In this document: in pieces, positions 1 to 9,183 of the stretch
How positions within the stretch are numbered: the first letter of the stretch is position 1
How the letters are laid out: the number at the start of each line of letters is the position of its first letter
From: Bacteroidetes bacterium HLUCCA01
Lineage (GTDB): Bacteria; Bacteroidota; Rhodothermia; Balneolales; HLUCCA01
Direction: 5' to 3'
Assembly: GCA_001314545.1 (NCBI GenBank)
Contig: LIHN01000007.1
Span: forward strand, 95,217 to 159,216
DNA length: 64,000 bases
Made by a program: the position numbers and the translations under genes
Notes under the pieces: model-generated
Told to the model about the DNA's origin: nothing
What the model saw: only the letters and a program-made list of their open reading frames with translations
Databases searched by the model: none

Positions 1-226
1 CGCTTTCCGGCAGGTCGTCCGGATGGGCGAACCGCAACCAGGTTTTGATGCTGATTGGCTGAAGTTCTTCGATGGTGTACCCTATCAGACTTGCCCAACG
101 TTCGTTAAAAATGGTATCTCCGGTCTGAACATTCCATTCCCAGGTACCGACATTGGTACCGTGCATGATCTGCTCGAGGCGTTCAGCAAGTGATGGTCCA
201 CCCTCAAGGTTATTACTGTAATCCAT
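1..226 (-). CDS. PAS-domain signalling protein, N-terminal part (cut by window edge)
   Basis: Only the first 75 or so codons lie in the window. After a short leader the protein reads GTWEWNVQTGDTIFNERW and then SLIGYTIEELQPISIKTW, which is the start of a PAS_3-type sensor domain; the HPDDL element follows. PAS domains of this kind sit at the N-terminus of sensor histidine kinases or diguanylate cyclases, but the output domain is outside the window. Two in-frame ATG codons, at 232 and 226, follow a GGAGG at 236-240; the spacing (3 nt against 9 nt) favours 226. The gene is separated from korB by over 400 bases, so it is probably an independent unit. Confidence 0.8.
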   Translation of the reverse strand, partial: MDYSNNLEGGPSLAERLEQIMHGTNVGTWEWNVQTGDTIFNERWASLIGYTIEELQPISIKTWLRFAHPDDLPES

Positions 227-232
227 AGACAT

Positions 233-658
233 CTGCCTCCCCAAAGGCACTGTGTTACCGGCACATACCGGCACTAAATAATACTACACTACAAACACAA
301 CTATACCGGCTTAATACCATGATGCGGACCGCCGGTGAGGTCCTGTTTTTCCACTATTTCAAACTATTATCGGCTACACCATACCCCGGGTTAAACCCGT
401 ATCTGCTGCCATTCACCTGCTTCACATCGCTGAGCTCAGCGGCATCTGGCACATGGATAATCCGGTTTGGCCGGTACGCTGCCGAACGAGACCTGGCGAC
501 CTAAACGCACCGCACACACCCAGCTTCGGACGTGGTGATACCGGCCTGCACCTGAACGCACCGCACACAGGCAGGCACACCCCTTTGTATGCCAACCTGG
601 CGTGCACATCACCGAACCAGGCCCGTAGTCATCCCCCAATGCCACGGCACGTAACGCA
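233..658. other. Intergenic region with a 20-bp direct repeat
   Basis: No convincing gene is seen. The stretch contains two near-identical 20-bp copies (one mismatch, ACCTRAACGCACCGCACACA) at 499-518 and 550-569, 51 bp apart, and a 14-bp perfect palindrome at 428-441 (CGCTGAGCTCAGCG). It lies downstream of korB and upstream of the PAS gene. Short ORFs here on both strands translate to repetitive, unrecognisable sequence and are not called. Confidence 0.5.
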
Positions 659-1684
659 TCAGGCAAGCTCCCAGGTATTACCCTGCCGGAACAGGTCCTG
701 CAACGTGGGGGTTTCCGACCGGCTCATGGCATCTTCAATACGCTGATGTACAATCTGGTCGAAGGTCTGTTTCTGCGCATTACGGATGATACCGACGGCA
801 ACGGGGTACTCCGGCAGCTCCAGTTTGGCCAGGGCCAGATGCATGGTGGAGTCCTTCACGGATGCATCATGCACCAGAAAATCCGGGTCGTTGACATCAT
901 AGGGCACTTCCTTAATGCGGAATCCATCGATTTTAAAGCCCATTTTCTGTTCTTTGCCGAAAATCATGGGTTTCCCATGCTCAAGTAGCACCTGGTTATC
1001 ATCTTTGGTGTCTTTACCGGTAATCAAATCGTGGATTCCATCGGTGAAAATCACGCAATTCTGCAGCACTTCAATGACAGAGACCCCCTCGTGCCGATAC
1101 GCCTCCATCATGACATGTTCCAGCAGCTTGTGGTCGTTGTCAGGCACCCGGGCATAGAAGGTTGCCCCGGAAGCGATGGCCATTTCTCCTATGTTGAATG
1201 GATTTTCATAGCTGCCATCCCCGGCGGTTTTCGTTTTTACGCCCGGTGGCGTGGTTGGGGACGACTGCCCCTTGGTCATTCCATAAATCTTGTTATTGAA
1301 GATGACCACGTTGATATTGATGTTCCGACGACAGGCGTGTATAAAGTGGTTCCCCCCGATGGCCATACTGTCGCCGTCACCGGTAAACACCCAGACATTC
1401 AGCTCCGGGTCGGCCAGTTTGGCGCCCGTAGCAACGGCCAGCGCCCGTCCGTGAACCGAGTGAATGCCGAAGGTGTCAATGTAGTAGGTAATGCGCGAGG
1501 AACATCCGATGCCCGAGACACTCAGGAATTTCTCTTTGGGGGTGTCCATCTGGGCGAAAGCTTTCTGCATATTGGCCAGAATGGCATAATCACCGCAGCC
1601 GGGACACCATCGCACGGCCTGATCGCTAACGAAGTCTTTGCGGGACCGGGGTGTGGCTTGTACTTTTACGTCGATGTCTGGCAT
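659..1684 (-). CDS. korB: 2-oxoacid:ferredoxin oxidoreductase, beta subunit (2-oxoglutarate type)
   Basis: TPP-binding subunit of 2-oxoacid:ferredoxin oxidoreductase, which decarboxylates 2-oxoglutarate (or a similar acid) to the acyl-CoA and reduces ferredoxin in the cytoplasm. The 341-residue length is normal for bacterial KorB. Visible motifs are the CPGCGD element at residues 27-32 and the TPP signature starting with GDGDSMAIGGNHF at about 102, then NNKIYGMTKGQ at about 130-140. The start codon lies 4 nt after the korA stop and is preceded by GGAG inside the end of korA, so the two are co-translated. Substrate choice (2-oxoglutarate versus other 2-oxoacids) is inferred from the two-subunit layout with a fused gamma-alpha partner and is not proved by the sequence. 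Confidence 0.93.
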   Translation of the reverse strand: MPDIDVKVQATPRSRKDFVSDQAVRWCPGCGDYAILANMQKAFAQMDTPKEKFLSVSGIGCSSRITYYIDTFGIHSVHGRALAVATGAKLADPELNVWVFTGDGDSMAIGGNHFIHACRRNININVVIFNNKIYGMTKGQSSPTTPPGVKTKTAGDGSYENPFNIGEMAIASGATFYARVPDNDHKLLEHVMMEAYRHEGVSVIEVLQNCVIFTDGIHDLITGKDTKDDNQVLLEHGKPMIFGKEQKMGFKIDGFRIKEVPYDVNDPDFLVHDASVKDSTMHLALAKLELPEYPVAVGIIRNAQKQTFDQIVHQRIEDAMSRSETPTLQDLFRQGNTWELA

Positions 1685-1688
1685 GATG

Positions 1689-3539
1689 TCACTCCGTTAA
1701 GGCATTGATGATTTGTGCTTTAATTTCTGAAGCAAAGAAAGGCTGCCCCTGAATTTTGTTGTATTGTCCGAAGGTGAACTGCGGAAACCGGGTACGCAGG
1801 TAACCGGCAAACTGTCCGTTATTCAGCTCACACACCAGGATTTTTTTAAACCGGCTGAACACCTCAGCGGTATTGGAGGGCAGCGGATTGATGTAGTTAA
1901 AATGAGCGAAACCCACGCCTTTCTCGCCGTCCTGCATAAGCTCGTCCAGGGCGGTATGAATGGAGCCGTGGGTGCTTCCCCATCCTACAATCAGCAATTC
2001 ACCGGAATCGGCCCCATAGACCTGCTGATCGGGCAGCTTGCCGGCTACACGCTGTACTTTTTCGGCGCGCAGTTGTGTCATACGCTCGTGGTTGAGGGGA
2101 TCGTAGGTCAGGTTTCCGCTCCCTTCTTTTTTCTCCAGTCCCCCGATGCGGTGTTCAAAGCCGGCATCACCCGGGTGCATCCAATAGCGGTTCAGGTATT
2201 CCTCGTCACGCATAAACGATTCCCATTGGTCGGGCGGACCTTCAAATTTGGGTACGGTAATGGGCGGAAGCTCGGTCAGATCCGGGATTCGCCACGGACT
2301 GGTGCCACTGGCCAGGTAGGTGTCCGAAAGCAGAATGACGGGTGTCATGTGCTCCATGGCAATCTTAGCAGCCTGATAAGCCAGGTGGAAGCAGTCGTCA
2401 GGGGAGCTGGCCGCCAGCACAACCAGGGGTGCATCGCCGTGGCGACCATACAGGGCCTGGTTAAGGTCGCTCTGCTCAGTTTTGGTGGGCAGTCCCGTAG
2501 ACGGTCCGGCGCGCTGTACATCCACAATGACCAGGGGGATTTCGGAAATCAGCGCCAATCCCATGGCTTCGGATTTCAGGGAAAGTCCGGGACCCGAGGT
2601 GGTGGTAATCGACAGGTTCCCCACAAAGGAGGCACCGATGGCTGCGCACACGGCCGCGATTTCATCTTCCGCCTGAAACACAATGGCGCCCATGTCGTTG
2701 CGGGCCGATAGCTCATGCAGGATTTCGGATGCCGGTGTGATGGGGTATGAGCACAGGGAGAGTTTCCTTCCGGCCCGCTCCGCCGCTGCAAGGAAACCCC
2801 AGGCAATGGCCGTATTTCCGTCTATGTTCCGGTAGGTTCCCTGCGGCAGTTTGGCCGGCGGAATATGCACCGTGGTACTGGTAGCCTCAATACTGTAACC
2901 GAAGTTGAAACCGGCTTCCAGGGCGCGCACGTTCGCCTCGATGAGTGCAGGCTTTTTGGCGAACTTCTTCTCAATAAATTTCACCAGGCGACTCAAAGGC
3001 TGACTGAAAATGAACGTAACCATTCCGAGGGCGAACATGTTCTTGCTGCGCACCTGCGCCGCGGTATCCAGTCCGAGGTCCTTGAGGGCTTCTTTGGTCA
3101 GGGAAGTTGCCGGAGCGCGGATGATATAGTACTCCTCGAGGGTGCCGTCATCCAGCGGGTTCTCCTCGTAATCGGCTTTTTTAAGGTTCCGCGGGTTGAA
3201 ACTGTCGGCATCGGCGATGATGGTTCCGCCGGGTTTGAGATAGCCGATGTTGGCTTTGAGGGCAGCCGGATTCATAACCACCAGCACATCCACCTGGTCG
3301 CCCGGCGTGTAGATTTCCGTACCTCCGATCTGAATCTGGAAACTGGATACACCGCCTACACTGCCCTGGGGAGCGCGGATTTCCGCGGGGAAATCGGGGG
3401 TGGTGGTCAGGTCAAATCCGGCCTGACCGGACGACTGTGAGAACATATCACCGGTAAGTTGCATACCGTCACCGGAATCGCCGGAAAAACGGATGACTAC
3501 TTTTTGCATTTCCGGCGTGAGTATACTTTTGCTGGACAT
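1689..3539 (-). CDS. korA: 2-oxoacid:ferredoxin oxidoreductase, fused gamma-alpha subunit
   Basis: Partner of KorB. The first 200 residues or so are the gamma domain (FSGDSGDGMQLTGDMF, then PDFPAEIRAPQGSVGGVSSF), which binds CoA; the rest is the alpha domain with YPITPASEILHELSA near residue 265 and the conserved TTTSGPGLSLKSEAMGLA stretch. The 616-residue length matches fused KorA proteins of Bacteroidota and Actinobacteria. No ferredoxin domain is fused, so electrons should pass to a separate ferredoxin, and a YfhL-type ferredoxin gene lies directly upstream. No strong Shine-Dalgarno precedes the ATG at 3539. The promoter could be its own or the ferredoxin promoter further up. Confidence 0.93.
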   Translation of the reverse strand: MSSKSILTPEMQKVVIRFSGDSGDGMQLTGDMFSQSSGQAGFDLTTTPDFPAEIRAPQGSVGGVSSFQIQIGGTEIYTPGDQVDVLVVMNPAALKANIGYLKPGGTIIADADSFNPRNLKKADYEENPLDDGTLEEYYIIRAPATSLTKEALKDLGLDTAAQVRSKNMFALGMVTFIFSQPLSRLVKFIEKKFAKKPALIEANVRALEAGFNFGYSIEATSTTVHIPPAKLPQGTYRNIDGNTAIAWGFLAAAERAGRKLSLCSYPITPASEILHELSARNDMGAIVFQAEDEIAAVCAAIGASFVGNLSITTTSGPGLSLKSEAMGLALISEIPLVIVDVQRAGPSTGLPTKTEQSDLNQALYGRHGDAPLVVLAASSPDDCFHLAYQAAKIAMEHMTPVILLSDTYLASGTSPWRIPDLTELPPITVPKFEGPPDQWESFMRDEEYLNRYWMHPGDAGFEHRIGGLEKKEGSGNLTYDPLNHERMTQLRAEKVQRVAGKLPDQQVYGADSGELLIVGWGSTHGSIHTALDELMQDGEKGVGFAHFNYINPLPSNTAEVFSRFKKILVCELNNGQFAGYLRTRFPQFTFGQYNKIQGQPFFASEIKAQIINALTE

Positions 3540-3861
3540 GGCGAAGAGATGAGCTTAAGGTTGCAGACAATAGTAATAGGTACCATACAGGCTGAAACCG
3601 GTTCTGGCGTTGCCGTTTCAGCGAAGAAATTCGTCAGGCGATGTTCAAGACGCGTTTTTATTTCAATCCGGCGGGGTTGCAGGCCGTCAGCAGCCGGAAG
3701 AGCCGGTTATGATCTGGCATAGGGTTACCGGCGGAATCGGCACTGGATCCCGGGATATCCCGGCGGCATGGGCACCGCCGGAGAATAATCCCGATAAAGC
3801 CACCCGGTTACGCGCGAAATAGGTGCGGAGCACGTATCCGGATGCTGTGAAACGTACGAGG
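3540..3861. other. Leader region between the ferredoxin gene and korA, with a strong hairpin
   Basis: No gene is seen in these 322 bases. A GC-only hairpin at 3760-3781 (CCGGCGG, 8-nt loop, CCGCCGG) lies between the ferredoxin gene and korA. It has no T-run on either side, so it is not a typical terminator; it could be a processing or attenuation element that adjusts korAB expression relative to ferredoxin. Confidence 0.45.
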
Positions 3862-4212
3862 TTATCCGTGGAGGAATTCCTTACGGGCATTAAGAACCTC
3901 ATCAGACTCTTCAAAAGCCGGATCAATGATAATACAATCGGGTACCGGACAAGCCTCAATACACTGGGGTTCATCGTGAAAACCATGACACTCGGTGCAT
4001 TTGTCGGCCACAATAAAGTAGAACTCATCGGAAATAGGCTCCTGCATGTCTTCAGCGTCCACTTCGGCGCCATTTAACAGGGTTACACTACCCGAAAGAC
4101 TGGTGCCTTCGGCCATGTTCCACTCGGCTCCGGTTTCATAAATAGCCTGGTTCGGACACTCGGGTTCGCAGGCGCCGCAATTGATGCAGGTATCGGTAAT
4201 AAGTACAGCCAT
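3862..4212 (-). CDS. YfhL/Alvin-type 2[4Fe-4S] ferredoxin
   Basis: Small cytoplasmic electron carrier. The first cluster motif is CINCGACEPECP (C-x2-C-x2-C-x3-C) near residues 9-19; the second is C-x2-C-x8-C-x3-C (CTECHGFHDEPQCIEACP) near residue 72. This spacing is typical of Allochromatium-type and YfhL ferredoxins. The protein is 116 residues, longer than the usual 80-90, because about 35 residues rich in acidic and Ser/Gly residues separate the two motifs. The gene lies upstream of korAB and downstream of the nifJ operon terminator. Its promoter region shares a motif with the rrf2-nifJ operon, so it is a likely electron acceptor for both oxidoreductases. Confidence 0.92.
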   Translation of the reverse strand: MAVLITDTCINCGACEPECPNQAIYETGAEWNMAEGTSLSGSVTLLNGAEVDAEDMQEPISDEFYFIVADKCTECHGFHDEPQCIEACPVPDCIIIDPAFEESDEVLNARKEFLHG

Positions 4213-4271
4213 GATATAGGTGATTTTGAATTCAGATTAATACTTTTTTGCCCATCCACGTTTACATTTAA

Positions 4272-4303
4272 TTGGACAATAAACTCTAATTAATGTAACC
4301 AAA
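4272..4303 (-). promoter_or_regulatory. Promoter/operator of the ferredoxin gene, shared with the rrf2-nifJ operon
   Basis: TTGGACAATAAACTCTAA at 4272-4289 differs at one of 18 positions from the sequence at 9863-9880. In both places a CAAA (TTTG on the minus strand) begins 11 bases beyond the motif (4300-4303). Read on the minus strand the layout is TTTG, spacer, TTAGAGTTTATTGTCCAA. The outer halves form an imperfect dyad (TTGGAC...CTCTAA), as expected for a dimeric winged-helix regulator. TTTG resembles the -33 element of Bacteroidota promoters. That an Rrf2 protein binds here is inference. Confidence 0.65.
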
Positions 4304-4377
4304 CCCCTATGCTGGCACAATACAAAACGGGGCGTAAACGCTAAAATAGACTTAGTTTAGATTATAATAGTACGCTG

Positions 4378-4428
4378 AAAAAAAGCAGACAGACACGCCT
4401 TCCACCCGGCGGAACCGCCCCTGTCTGC
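4378..4428 (-). terminator. Rho-independent terminator of the rrf2-nifJ-DHOD operon
   Basis: GCAGACAG (4385-4392) pairs with CTGTCTGC (4421-4428), with a smaller GGCGG/CCGCC hairpin inside the loop. On the minus strand the stem is followed by seven T residues (A-run 4378-4384). It lies 9 bases past the stop codon of the dihydroorotate-dehydrogenase-like gene and separates that operon from the ferredoxin promoter. Confidence 0.85.
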
Positions 4429-4436
4429 GTTGTATG

Positions 4437-5444
4437 CTACGAGAAGTTCGGCAGTTTGTACCCCTGCAGAATTTTGATGTAATTGGCCCGCTCAAACTTG
4501 CTCGGATCGGCCACGGCAGCAGAGCTCATCGCCCCCTGCATTTCCTGCAGCGAGGTGTATCCTTTTTCCTCCATCCACTGCTCCAGTTCGGTCAATATCT
4601 GCGTCAATGCTGAGGGACCTTTATACAGCAGTACGGAAGCCAGCATGGTCACATCGGCACCGGCCAGAATCATTTTGGCTGCATCGTGTGCGGTATGGAT
4701 GCCCGTTGTGGCCGCGATACTACAGGTCAGATGCGGACGAAGCATGGCAATCCATCGCAGGGGAAGTCGTTTTTCAAAAGAGCTGCTGAGCTCCAGGCTG
4801 GGCTTGACTTCCAGTTCATCCAGGTCGATATCGGGCTGATAGAAGCGGTTGAACAGCACCAGTCCGTCGGCACCAGCCTCCTGCAGTCGCAGCGCCATGT
4901 TCCCGAAGGAGCTGAAATACGGCCCCAGCTTGACCGAAACGGGAATATTGACCGATTTCTTCACGGCAATAAGGTCGTCTATGTACATCTGTTCTACCTC
5001 CGCCGAGGTGCGTGTTGGATCTCCGGCGATGTAGTAGATGTTGAGTTCAATGGCATCCGCCCCGGCTTCTTCCATCCGTTTGGCATAGCTCATCCACCCG
5101 CCTTCCGATACCCCGTTGATACTGGCAATGACCGGGATATCTACCGAGTGCTTGAGGATGGCGATCTGCTCGAGGTAGTCCTCGGCGTGCAGGTTGTGGT
5201 AGGCATCGGGCTCAGGGAAATAGCTGAGCGCTTCGGCGTAGCTGTCCATCGACCCCGACACGAAATGGTCAAGGGCCTGATTTTCGGCGTTGATTTGTTC
5301 TTCAAACAAGGAATACATCACCACCGCCGAGGCACCGGCGTCTTCCAGCCGCTTGACCATACCCGTGTCACTGGACAGCGGAGAGGCCGAAGGCACGAGC
5401 GGATTCTTGAGAGTGAGTCCGAGATACTTGGTTTCTAAGTTCAT
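4437..5444 (-). CDS. Dihydroorotate dehydrogenase-like FMN protein, nifJ-associated
   Basis: A 335-residue TIM-barrel flavoprotein of the class 1 dihydroorotate dehydrogenase family. It begins with LGLTLKNPLVPSASPLSS and has ADAIELNIYYI and the C-terminal MILAGADVTMLASVLLYKG region of the FMN phosphate site. Proteins annotated dihydroorotate dehydrogenase-like are often encoded next to nifJ in Bacteroidota and cyanobacteria, and true pyrimidine synthesis is doubtful for them. Here it follows nifJ by 44 nt and ends at a strong terminator, so it is the last gene of the rrf2-nifJ operon. A redox role linked to PFOR is inference; the actual substrate is unknown. Confidence 0.85.
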   Translation of the reverse strand: MNLETKYLGLTLKNPLVPSASPLSSDTGMVKRLEDAGASAVVMYSLFEEQINAENQALDHFVSGSMDSYAEALSYFPEPDAYHNLHAEDYLEQIAILKHSVDIPVIASINGVSEGGWMSYAKRMEEAGADAIELNIYYIAGDPTRTSAEVEQMYIDDLIAVKKSVNIPVSVKLGPYFSSFGNMALRLQEAGADGLVLFNRFYQPDIDLDELEVKPSLELSSSFEKRLPLRWIAMLRPHLTCSIAATTGIHTAHDAAKMILAGADVTMLASVLLYKGPSALTQILTELEQWMEEKGYTSLQEMQGAMSSAAVADPSKFERANYIKILQGYKLPNFS

Positions 5445-5488
5445 GATAGTCAGTTAGTTAAAATTCACGTTCAGTTATCCGGCGCCGG

Positions 5489-8400
5489 TCAGGCTTTCCC
5501 GCCGTCATCGGTCTTGCTGCCCAGGGGTGCGGCCTGATCGGGCGCGGGTGCCTTGGGTGTTTCCTTGACTTCGGGTTCATACACCCCGGCCATTCGCTGG
5601 TAGGTGATCCATTTGTTGTCTACATCCCGCTGGGCCTGTTCCATGAGCTGTTTGGCCACCTTGGGCTGCGACTTGGCCAGCATGAGATAGCGCATTTCGT
5701 TGTAGGCGTAGTCTTTCATGGTGATCTTCGGCGACTTCGAGTCGAGCTGAAACGGATTCTTGCCTGCATCCTGCAGGGTCGGATCGTAGCGGAACAACGG
5801 CCAGTAGCCCGAATCGACGGCGTTTTTCTGTTGATTCAACCCGTATTTCATGTTGTAACCATGGGCAATACAGTGGCTGTAGGCAATGATGATGGACGGA
5901 CCCGGATAGCGCTCAGCCTCAATAATGGCTTTCATGGTCTGCATATCACTGGCGCCCATAGCGATGCGGGCTACGTAGGCTCCCCCGCCGTTGACGGCCT
6001 GCAGGGCGAGGTCTTTTTTGCCGACACGCTTGCCGGAGGCAGCAAACTTGGCCACGGCACCCAGCGGCGTTGCCTTCGAGCACTGTCCGCCGGTGTTGGA
6101 ATACACCTCGGTGTCCATCACCAGAATATTCACATCGCGCCCGCTGGCCAGCACGTGATCCAGCCCGCCGTAGCCGATGTCGTACGCCCATCCATCGCCA
6201 CCGAACATCCAGACGCTCTTCTTGACCAGATAGTCGGCCAGGCTCAGTAGCATACGGGCTTCAGGATGGCCGGACGAGGCCAGTATTTCCTTGAGTTTCG
6301 CCACCCGTTCGCGTTGTTCGTAAATACCGGGTTCGGTCGACTGATCGGCAGTCAGGATGGCGGTTTTGAGCACATCGTCAACCTCGCCATTCATGCGAAG
6401 CAGCGTCTCGCGGGCCTGCTCGGCGTGCTTGTCGATGGTAACCCGGAAGCCCAGTCCGAACTCAGCGTTGTCTTCAAACAGGGAGTTCGACCAGGCCGGA
6501 CCGAGGCCCTGCTCGTTGGTGGTGTACGGGGTGCTGGGCAGGTTGCCTCCGTAAATACTGGAGCAGCCCGTGGCGTTGGCTATGACCATACGGTCGCCAT
6601 ACAGCTGGGTAATCAGCTTGATGTACGGAGTCTCTCCGCAGCCCGAGCAGGCGCCCGAGAATTCAAACAGCGGCTGCAGGAACTGCGCGCCTTTTACGGT
6701 CTCGGTTTTCAGCTGATCCCGCGGAAACTCCGGAATGGTCAGGAAGTAATCCCAGTTTTCTTTTTCCTGCTCAATCAGCGGTTCAATAGGCGCCATATTC
6801 AGCGCTTTGCGACCCACATTGGTGCGGTCTTTGGCCGGGCACACTTCCACACAGAGTTCACAACCGGTACAGTCTTCCGGCGATACCTGGATGCTGACTT
6901 TCGTATTTTCAGGCCACTCCCGACCTTTGGCATCCATGAACTTAAAGGTATCCGGAGCGACATCCAGCAGGGTTCCGTCATAGGCTTTCATACGGATTAC
7001 ACCATGCGGACACACCAGGGAACACTTCGCACATTGAATACAGATATCCGGCTCGAGTACCGGAATTTCCTGGGCAATGCTCCGCTTCTCCCACTTGGTC
7101 GTTCCCGTTGGGAAGGTTCCATCGGGCTGGAAGGCACTCACGGGCAAATCGTCACCATTACCGGCAATGATTTCGGCGATGACCTGCTGCACGTATTCCG
7201 GCGCTTCCTCGGGAACCGGCGGGCGCATGGGGATGGATGAACTGACCGAACCGGGCACGTCCACCTCGTAGAGATTCTCCACGGAGTTGTCTACGGCCTG
7301 GTAGTTACTCTGCAGCACCTTCTCCCCTTTGTTGCCGTAGGTTTTCTTGATCCCGGCCTTGATCAGCAGCACCGCCTTGTCGGGTGGCAGAATGTCAGAT
7401 ATGGCGAAGAAACAGGTTTGCATGACGGTGTTGATGCGGTTCCCCATGCCGTTATCGCGGGCAACTTTGTAGGCATCGATGCAGAAAAAACGCAGTTTTT
7501 TCTCGATGATCTGCTCCTGGACTTTTTGGGGAATTTTGTCCCAGATTTCGTCCGGACCGTAGGGGGCGTTCAGCAGAAAGGTGCCGCCTGGACGGGCTTT
7601 TTTGAGCATGTCGAGGCGATTGAGAAACTGAAACTGGTGGCAGGCCACAAATTTCGCTTTTTCAATGAGATAGGCGGAGCGAATGGGCCGGGGACCGAAA
7701 CGCAGGTGCGATACCGTGGTAGCGCCGGACTTCTTGGAGTCATACACGAAGTAACCCTGGGCGAAGTTGTCGGTATGGTCGCCTATAATCTTGATCGAGT
7801 TTTTGTTGGCACTCACGGTACCGTCGGCGCCCAGACCGTAGAACAGTCCTTCGAACACGTCTGGATCGGCATCCCAGCCCTCGGTGGTATAGTCCAGGCT
7901 GAGTTTGGTCACGTCATCGTTGATACCGATGGTAAAGCGGCTTTTCGGGTGCTCCTCGGCCAGCTCGTCGAAGATGCGGTTGACCATGGGCGGGGTGAAT
8001 TCCTTGGAGGAGAGTCCGTAGCGACCGTTGACCACGTTCAGGTCGGCCGGAAGGGCATTCCACTGCTCAATGCGGTTTTCATGCAGGGCGGTGAGCACAT
8101 CGGCGAACAGGGGTTCACCGGCAGCGCCCGGCTCTTTGGTGCGGTCCAGCACGGCAATACCCTTCACCGTTGCGGGGATGGCTTCAATAAGGTGCTGCAT
8201 GCTGAAGGGTCGGAACAGGCGGACCTTGATCATGCCCACTTTTTCGCCGCGGGCGTTCATTTTGTCAACGGCTTCGTGTGCGGTCTCGGCACCCGAACCC
8301 ATCAGGATAATGATGCGGTCGGCGTCGGGCGCACCGTGGTATTCAAACAGTTTGTAGGCCCGGCCGGTCAGTCCGGCCAGCTTGTCCATGGTCTGCTGGA

Positions 8401-9127
8401 CGATATCCGGGCAGGCATTGTAGAAGCTGTTGGCCGTTTCCTTGGCCTGGAAGAACACATCCGGATTCTGGGCGGTACCGCGGATGACGGGATTGTCCGG
8501 CGTGAGAGCGCGTTGGCGATGGGCAATAACCCACTCGTCATCGATCATCTGGCGAAGGGTTTCCTCGGGAAGTTCCTCAATTTTCTGAACTTCATGGGAG
8601 GTCCGGAATCCATCGAAAAAGTGCAGGAAAGGGATGCGCGACTGCAGGGTAGCGGCGTGGGCTACCAGGGCCATATCCATGGATTCCTGCACGCTGTTGG
8701 AGCTGAGCATGGCCAGTCCGGTCATGCGGGTAGCCATCACGTCACTGTGATCGCCGAAGATAGACAGGGCGTGTCCGGCCACGGTACGGGCTGCAACATG
8801 CACAACGGCCGGAGTCAGTTCACCGGCGATCTTGAACAGGTTCGGAATCATGAGCAGCAATCCCTGGGAGGCCGTGAAGGTTGTTGAAAGTGCGCCGGTT
8901 TGCAGGGCTCCGTGCAGGGTTCCGGCTGCGCCGCCCTCGCTGTGAAGCTCAATCACATCGGGTACGGTACCCCAGATATTTTTCTTGCCGGCCATCGACC
9001 ACTCATCGCTCCACTCGCCCATTGGTGAAGACGGGGTAATAGGATAAATGGCAATGACTTCGCTGAGTTTGTGGGCCACGTATGCCGTTGCTTCGTTGGC
9101 ATCAATGGTTACTTTGTTCTGGCTCAT
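5489..9127 (-). CDS. nifJ: Pyruvate:ferredoxin (flavodoxin) oxidoreductase
   Basis: Single-chain PFOR of about 1212 residues that converts pyruvate and CoA to acetyl-CoA and CO2 while reducing ferredoxin. Domains in order: pyruvate-binding domain with YPITPSSPMGEWSDEW near residue 28; CoA/linker domains; two 4Fe-4S motifs (CIQCAKCSLVCP and CTGCELCVEVCP) in the middle; then the TPP domain with CSGCGETPY, the GDGWAYDIGYGGLDHV stretch and NTGGQCSKATP. The start at 9127 is set by GGAGGAG at 9133-9139 with 5-nt spacing; the reading frame stays open 17 codons further but has no ribosome site there. The C-terminus ends in a Pro/Ala/Lys-rich tail of about 25 residues beyond the family core. It lies 56 nt after the rrf2 gene. 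Confidence 0.97.
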   Translation of the reverse strand: MSQNKVTIDANEATAYVAHKLSEVIAIYPITPSSPMGEWSDEWSMAGKKNIWGTVPDVIELHSEGGAAGTLHGALQTGALSTTFTASQGLLLMIPNLFKIAGELTPAVVHVAARTVAGHALSIFGDHSDVMATRMTGLAMLSSNSVQESMDMALVAHAATLQSRIPFLHFFDGFRTSHEVQKIEELPEETLRQMIDDEWVIAHRQRALTPDNPVIRGTAQNPDVFFQAKETANSFYNACPDIVQQTMDKLAGLTGRAYKLFEYHGAPDADRIIILMGSGAETAHEAVDKMNARGEKVGMIKVRLFRPFSMQHLIEAIPATVKGIAVLDRTKEPGAAGEPLFADVLTALHENRIEQWNALPADLNVVNGRYGLSSKEFTPPMVNRIFDELAEEHPKSRFTIGINDDVTKLSLDYTTEGWDADPDVFEGLFYGLGADGTVSANKNSIKIIGDHTDNFAQGYFVYDSKKSGATTVSHLRFGPRPIRSAYLIEKAKFVACHQFQFLNRLDMLKKARPGGTFLLNAPYGPDEIWDKIPQKVQEQIIEKKLRFFCIDAYKVARDNGMGNRINTVMQTCFFAISDILPPDKAVLLIKAGIKKTYGNKGEKVLQSNYQAVDNSVENLYEVDVPGSVSSSIPMRPPVPEEAPEYVQQVIAEIIAGNGDDLPVSAFQPDGTFPTGTTKWEKRSIAQEIPVLEPDICIQCAKCSLVCPHGVIRMKAYDGTLLDVAPDTFKFMDAKGREWPENTKVSIQVSPEDCTGCELCVEVCPAKDRTNVGRKALNMAPIEPLIEQEKENWDYFLTIPEFPRDQLKTETVKGAQFLQPLFEFSGACSGCGETPYIKLITQLYGDRMVIANATGCSSIYGGNLPSTPYTTNEQGLGPAWSNSLFEDNAEFGLGFRVTIDKHAEQARETLLRMNGEVDDVLKTAILTADQSTEPGIYEQRERVAKLKEILASSGHPEARMLLSLADYLVKKSVWMFGGDGWAYDIGYGGLDHVLASGRDVNILVMDTEVYSNTGGQCSKATPLGAVAKFAASGKRVGKKDLALQAVNGGGAYVARIAMGASDMQTMKAIIEAERYPGPSIIIAYSHCIAHGYNMKYGLNQQKNAVDSGYWPLFRYDPTLQDAGKNPFQLDSKSPKITMKDYAYNEMRYLMLAKSQPKVAKQLMEQAQRDVDNKWITYQRMAGVYEPEVKETPKAPAPDQAAPLGSKTDDGGKA

Positions 9128-9132
9128 GTATA

Positions 9133-9139
9133 CTCCTCC
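9133..9139 (-). promoter_or_regulatory. Ribosome binding site of nifJ
   Basis: GGAGGAG on the minus strand, 5 nt before the ATG at 9127. It decides the nifJ start. It stands out because many neighbouring genes have no clear Shine-Dalgarno sequence. Confidence 0.8.
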
Positions 9140-9183
9140 GGTTAATAATTTCAGTCGGGCAAGCCGGCCCGGCCGCAAAAAGG

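Noticed and set aside
3760-3781. Terminator after the ferredoxin gene
   Set aside because: The stem is strong but no T-run follows on either strand.
4437-5444. True pyrimidine-pathway pyrD
   Set aside because: Position directly after nifJ and absence of other pyr genes fit the nifJ-associated dihydroorotate-dehydrogenase-like proteins better.
7418-8887. 489-codon open frame on the plus strand opposite nifJ
   Set aside because: It lies wholly antisense to the conserved nifJ coding sequence; its translation is not family-like and comes from the high GC content.
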